Assembly (NCBI GenBank): GCA_030613745.1
Contig: JAUWLK010000022.1
Span: forward strand, 1 to 17,489
Direction: 5' to 3'
Source of the DNA: Flavobacteriaceae bacterium
Lineage (GTDB): Bacteria > Bacteroidota > Bacteroidia > Flavobacteriales > Flavobacteriaceae
Length of the DNA: 17,489 nt
Part shown: piece by piece, positions 15,052 to 17,489 of the stretch
Numbering within the stretch: position 1 is the stretch's first letter
Layout of the letters: every line of letters starts with the position of its first letter
Made by a program: the position numbers and the translations under genes
The notes under the pieces: model-generated
The model's database searches: none
Seen by the model: only the letters and a program-made list of their open reading frames with translations
Told to the model about the DNA's origin: nothing

Positions 15052-17352
15052 ATGAAATTTTTAGAAAGAGGAATGAAAATGCTTATAGTAAGCTCTTACC
15101 CACCTCGTGAGTGTGGATTAGCGACATTTTCAAATGATATAATAAATGCAGTTGAAGTTGTATTTGGAAAGACACTCCCAATCGAAGTATGTGCTTTGCA
15201 AAATGAGGAGTCTCAATTTCAATACAACAGTGAGGTAACACATATTTTATCTACTTCTTTTTTAGAAGATTATCGCAAAGCTGCAGAGGAGATTAATGAG
15301 CGAAATGATATTGGACTTGTTTGTATTCAGCACGAGTTTGGACTTTTTGGCGGGGAGTATGGTGATTATCTTCTGGCATTCCTATTGGCACTGAACAAAC
15401 CTGTTATAACAGTTTTTCATAGCGTAATACCAAACCCCAATAAAAAAAGGAAAAAGATTGTTCGGGCAATCGCTGATCTTTCGGATAGAATAGTAGTACT
15501 CACAAAAAAATCTCAAGAGGTTTTGATTAACCAATATGGGTATCGAAAATCTAAAACAATAATAATTCCACACGGCACCCATATTGTGCTTTGGGAGCAA
15601 AAGGAAAAATTAAAAATTAAATACGATTACTCCGACAAAATTGTTATGTCCACGTTCGGTTTGATCAGTGAAAATAAAAGTATTGAAACCGTATTGTATG
15701 CCTTGCCCGAGATAGTCAATAAACATCCTGAAGTTATCTATTTAGTGCTTGGAAAAACACATCCTGAAATTATCAAAAGAGAAGGTGAGCGGTATCGCAA
15801 TATGCTTATGAATATTGTACAGGAACTCCATTTAGAAAACAATGTTCTTTTTATCAATAAATACCTTAAATTAAATCAACTACTTGAATATTTAACTTTA
15901 TCAGATATTTATTTGTTTACGTCAAAAGACCCCAACCAGGCAGTGAGCGGAACCCTGGCTTATGCCATGAGTTGTGGCTGTGCTGTTATTTCTGCTCCTA
16001 TACCGCATGCAGTAGAAACCATTAATGACGATACTGGAATATTGCTAAAGGGTTTTGGCAAGTCTGGTGAGTTTCAAAAAGCTATTATTCAACTTATTGA
16101 TGATAAAGAAAAGAGAATTTCAATGGGAAGAAATGCTTTTTCTTTGACACGTGCCACAACATGGGAAAATGTTGCTATTCAATATGGATTACTTTTCGGT
16201 GAATTAACAAATAGGGTTGAAGATTTGAGGTTTAATATACCACCAATTAAATTGGATCATATCAAAGAACTTACGACAGGATACGGAATGCTTCAATTTT
16301 CAAACTTTAGCCAGCCAGATCCGACATCGGGTTATACACTCGATGACAATGCCAGGGCATTAATAGATATGGTTATGTATCATAAACATTATGAAGATGA
16401 TATTGCCTTGAAATTGGCAAACATCTATTTAAGTTTTATAGAAAGTATGCAGCGTGATAATGGTTGGTTTGATAATTATAAAAACTATGAGGGTCAATTG
16501 ACAAATCAAAATTATGAAGTGAACCTTGACGACGCCAATGGAAGGGCATTATGGAGCTTGGGTCATGTAATTGCACATAAACAAATACTACCTGTAGATT
16601 TAGTGTTGAGAGCGGAAAAATGTTGGGATAAAGCATTAGAAAGAATTCATGATATTAATTCTCCAAGAGCGATAGCATATGCCATAAAGGGGCTCTATCT
16701 TTACTATTCCTTTTATCAAAATAAAAAAATTAAGCAGCTTATCGAACAATTCGCAAATATGCTATTACATCATTATAAAATCAGTTCAAAAGAAGATTGG
16801 TACTGGTACGAAGACTATATGACTTATGCCAATAATGTATTGCCTGAGGCTATGATGTATAGCTTTTTGACAACAAAGGATAAGAGATTTAAGAAAATTG
16901 CCGAAATATCTTTTGATTTTCTTTTAGCTCATTATTTTATGAAAGGTCAACTGACAGTAATTTCAAATAGAGAATGGTTTAAAAAGGAAAACAAAAGGAT
17001 TTTTTACGGCGAACAGCCCATGGAAGTATCTACTACCATTATTGCATTAGACTTATTTTATAATGTAACCGGTAAGAAAAAATATAGAGATCAACTTGAA
17101 TTGGCTTTTAGTTGGTTCTTAGGAAATAATCACCTTAAGCAAATCATGTATAATACAAAAAATGGTGCGTCTTATGATGGTTTAGAAGATAAACAGATTA
17201 ATATTAACCAAGGTGCGGAATCCACGTTATGTTTTTTTAAAACACAAATAATAATGAAGCGATATAAAAAAAAAGCAACATTTAATAAACCTAATAAAAT
17301 ACTGCTAAGAAGGCAGTTAAATATTAATTTTCCAAAAATACTGGAGACCTAA
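15052..17352 (+). CDS. GT4-like glycosyltransferase fused to a C-terminal helical (toroid-like) domain
   Basis: This is a 766-residue cytoplasmic protein without a signal or membrane segments. Residues about 9-390 are a GT-B fold transferase of GT4 type. The N-terminus is LIVSSYPPRECGLATFSNDI (glycine-rich acceptor loop), IIPHGTH follows in mid-protein, and NQAVSGTLAYAMSCGCAVIS (295-314) stands at the donor-site motif; there Q296 and Y304 occupy the places of the usual E-x7-E glutamates. Residues about 400-740 are an all-helical domain with repeated acidic motifs (GYTLDDNARALID 427-439, QRDNGWFDNY, LDDANGRALW 492-501, YDGLEDKQININQGAEST 708-725), reminiscent of (alpha/alpha)6-toroid sugar enzymes. 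Start choice is uncertain: AGAGGA at 15067-15072 sits 6 nt before Met10 (15079), which would be a better-spaced start. It is co-transcribed with the GH130 gene. Substrates are unknown; a linked make-and-break role on a mannoside is inference. Confidence 0.8.
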   Translation: MKFLERGMKMLIVSSYPPRECGLATFSNDIINAVEVVFGKTLPIEVCALQNEESQFQYNSEVTHILSTSFLEDYRKAAEEINERNDIGLVCIQHEFGLFGGEYGDYLLAFLLALNKPVITVFHSVIPNPNKKRKKIVRAIADLSDRIVVLTKKSQEVLINQYGYRKSKTIIIPHGTHIVLWEQKEKLKIKYDYSDKIVMSTFGLISENKSIETVLYALPEIVNKHPEVIYLVLGKTHPEIIKREGERYRNMLMNIVQELHLENNVLFINKYLKLNQLLEYLTLSDIYLFTSKDPNQAVSGTLAYAMSCGCAVISAPIPHAVETINDDTGILLKGFGKSGEFQKAIIQLIDDKEKRISMGRNAFSLTRATTWENVAIQYGLLFGELTNRVEDLRFNIPPIKLDHIKELTTGYGMLQFSNFSQPDPTSGYTLDDNARALIDMVMYHKHYEDDIALKLANIYLSFIESMQRDNGWFDNYKNYEGQLTNQNYEVNLDDANGRALWSLGHVIAHKQILPVDLVLRAEKCWDKALERIHDINSPRAIAYAIKGLYLYYSFYQNKKIKQLIEQFANMLLHHYKISSKEDWYWYEDYMTYANNVLPEAMMYSFLTTKDKRFKKIAEISFDFLLAHYFMKGQLTVISNREWFKKENKRIFYGEQPMEVSTTIIALDLFYNVTGKKKYRDQLELAFSWFLGNNHLKQIMYNTKNGASYDGLEDKQININQGAESTLCFFKTQIIMKRYKKKATFNKPNKILLRRQLNINFPKILET

Positions 17353-17489
17353 AGTGTGCTTTTTTTAAACCCAGATTACCAGCTTCGAAGTACCTGCATC
17401 TCCAATCAGGCAGGTTAAACTTGGGATTCCGCTGAGAAAGCAGGATTAGTTCAACTATTTATTTTGAACCTGCCTCGCCGGCAGACGGG
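17353..17489. repeat. GC-richer repeat-like sequence at the window end
   Basis: I see no gene here. AGGCAGGTT (17408-17416) and AACCTGCCT (17467-17475) are perfect 9-bp inverted copies 50 nt apart. The final bases, CCTGCCTCGCCGGCAGACGGG, resemble the CCTGCC...GGCAGG palindromic elements scattered in many Flavobacteriia genomes. Base composition shifts to clearly higher G+C than the flanking gene. The element is cut by the window edge. It may serve as the terminator region of the GH130/GT4 operon. Confidence 0.45.

Noticed and set aside
1..17489. tRNA, rRNA, insertion sequence or integrase signatures
   Set aside because: I saw no cloverleaf-like or rRNA-like stretch, no transposase or recombinase motif and no target-site duplication; the only repeat-like DNA is at 1558-1785 and 17353-17489.

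Overview
The window looks like AT-rich chromosomal DNA from a marine-type member of the Bacteroidota, most likely Flavobacteriaceae. The signs are a SusC/SusD outer-membrane pair, SusE/F-like lipoproteins whose lipobox Cys is followed by acidic residues, a C-terminal type IX secretion (T9SS) sorting domain on a secreted amylase, A-rich weak ribosome binding sites, and a predicted SLC45/GPH-type sugar symporter next to a beta-phosphoglucomutase start. No species can be named from the sequence alone.

Region 1 (1-10521) is an alpha-glucan (starch/maltodextrin) utilization locus. On the minus strand, reading leftward, lie a LacI-family regulator (2898-1855), a sugar:cation symporter (1527-43) and the first 16 codons of beta-phosphoglucomutase (50-1, cut by the window edge and overlapping the transporter stop by 8 nt). 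On the plus strand the divergent operon susC-susD-susE-susF-like (3233-10473) encodes the TonB-dependent importer, its lipoprotein lid and two surface glycan-binding lipoproteins with two and four starch-binding modules. It ends in a strong hairpin terminator. The 334-nt divergent intergenic region holds a perfect 16-bp CG-centred palindrome and a degenerate copy exactly 32 bp upstream, which are the probable LacI-family operators.

Region 2 (10522-13517) is a separately terminated secreted GH13 alpha-amylase-family enzyme with a unique N-terminal domain, an Ig-like/CBM48-like region, a catalytic barrel and a T9SS tail. The expected workflow is: amylase cuts alpha-glucan outside the cell, SusE/F-like and SusD capture the pieces, SusC imports them, periplasmic enzymes outside this window trim them, the symporter takes maltose across the inner membrane, and a phosphorylase (not in the window, expected further left) plus beta-phosphoglucomutase feed glycolysis.

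Region 3 (13518-17489) appears functionally separate. After about 350 nt of apparently non-coding DNA there is a short Cys-containing ORF that reads like the start of a Crp/Fnr-type regulator broken by a stop codon. Two tightly linked cytoplasmic genes follow: a GH130-family glycoside phosphorylase/hydrolase, and a 766-residue protein joining a GT4-like glycosyltransferase to a C-terminal helical toroid-like domain. This pair is the least characterised part of the window and the best candidate for an undescribed system, perhaps intracellular mannoside synthesis and turnover. The window closes in GC-richer repeat-like sequence.
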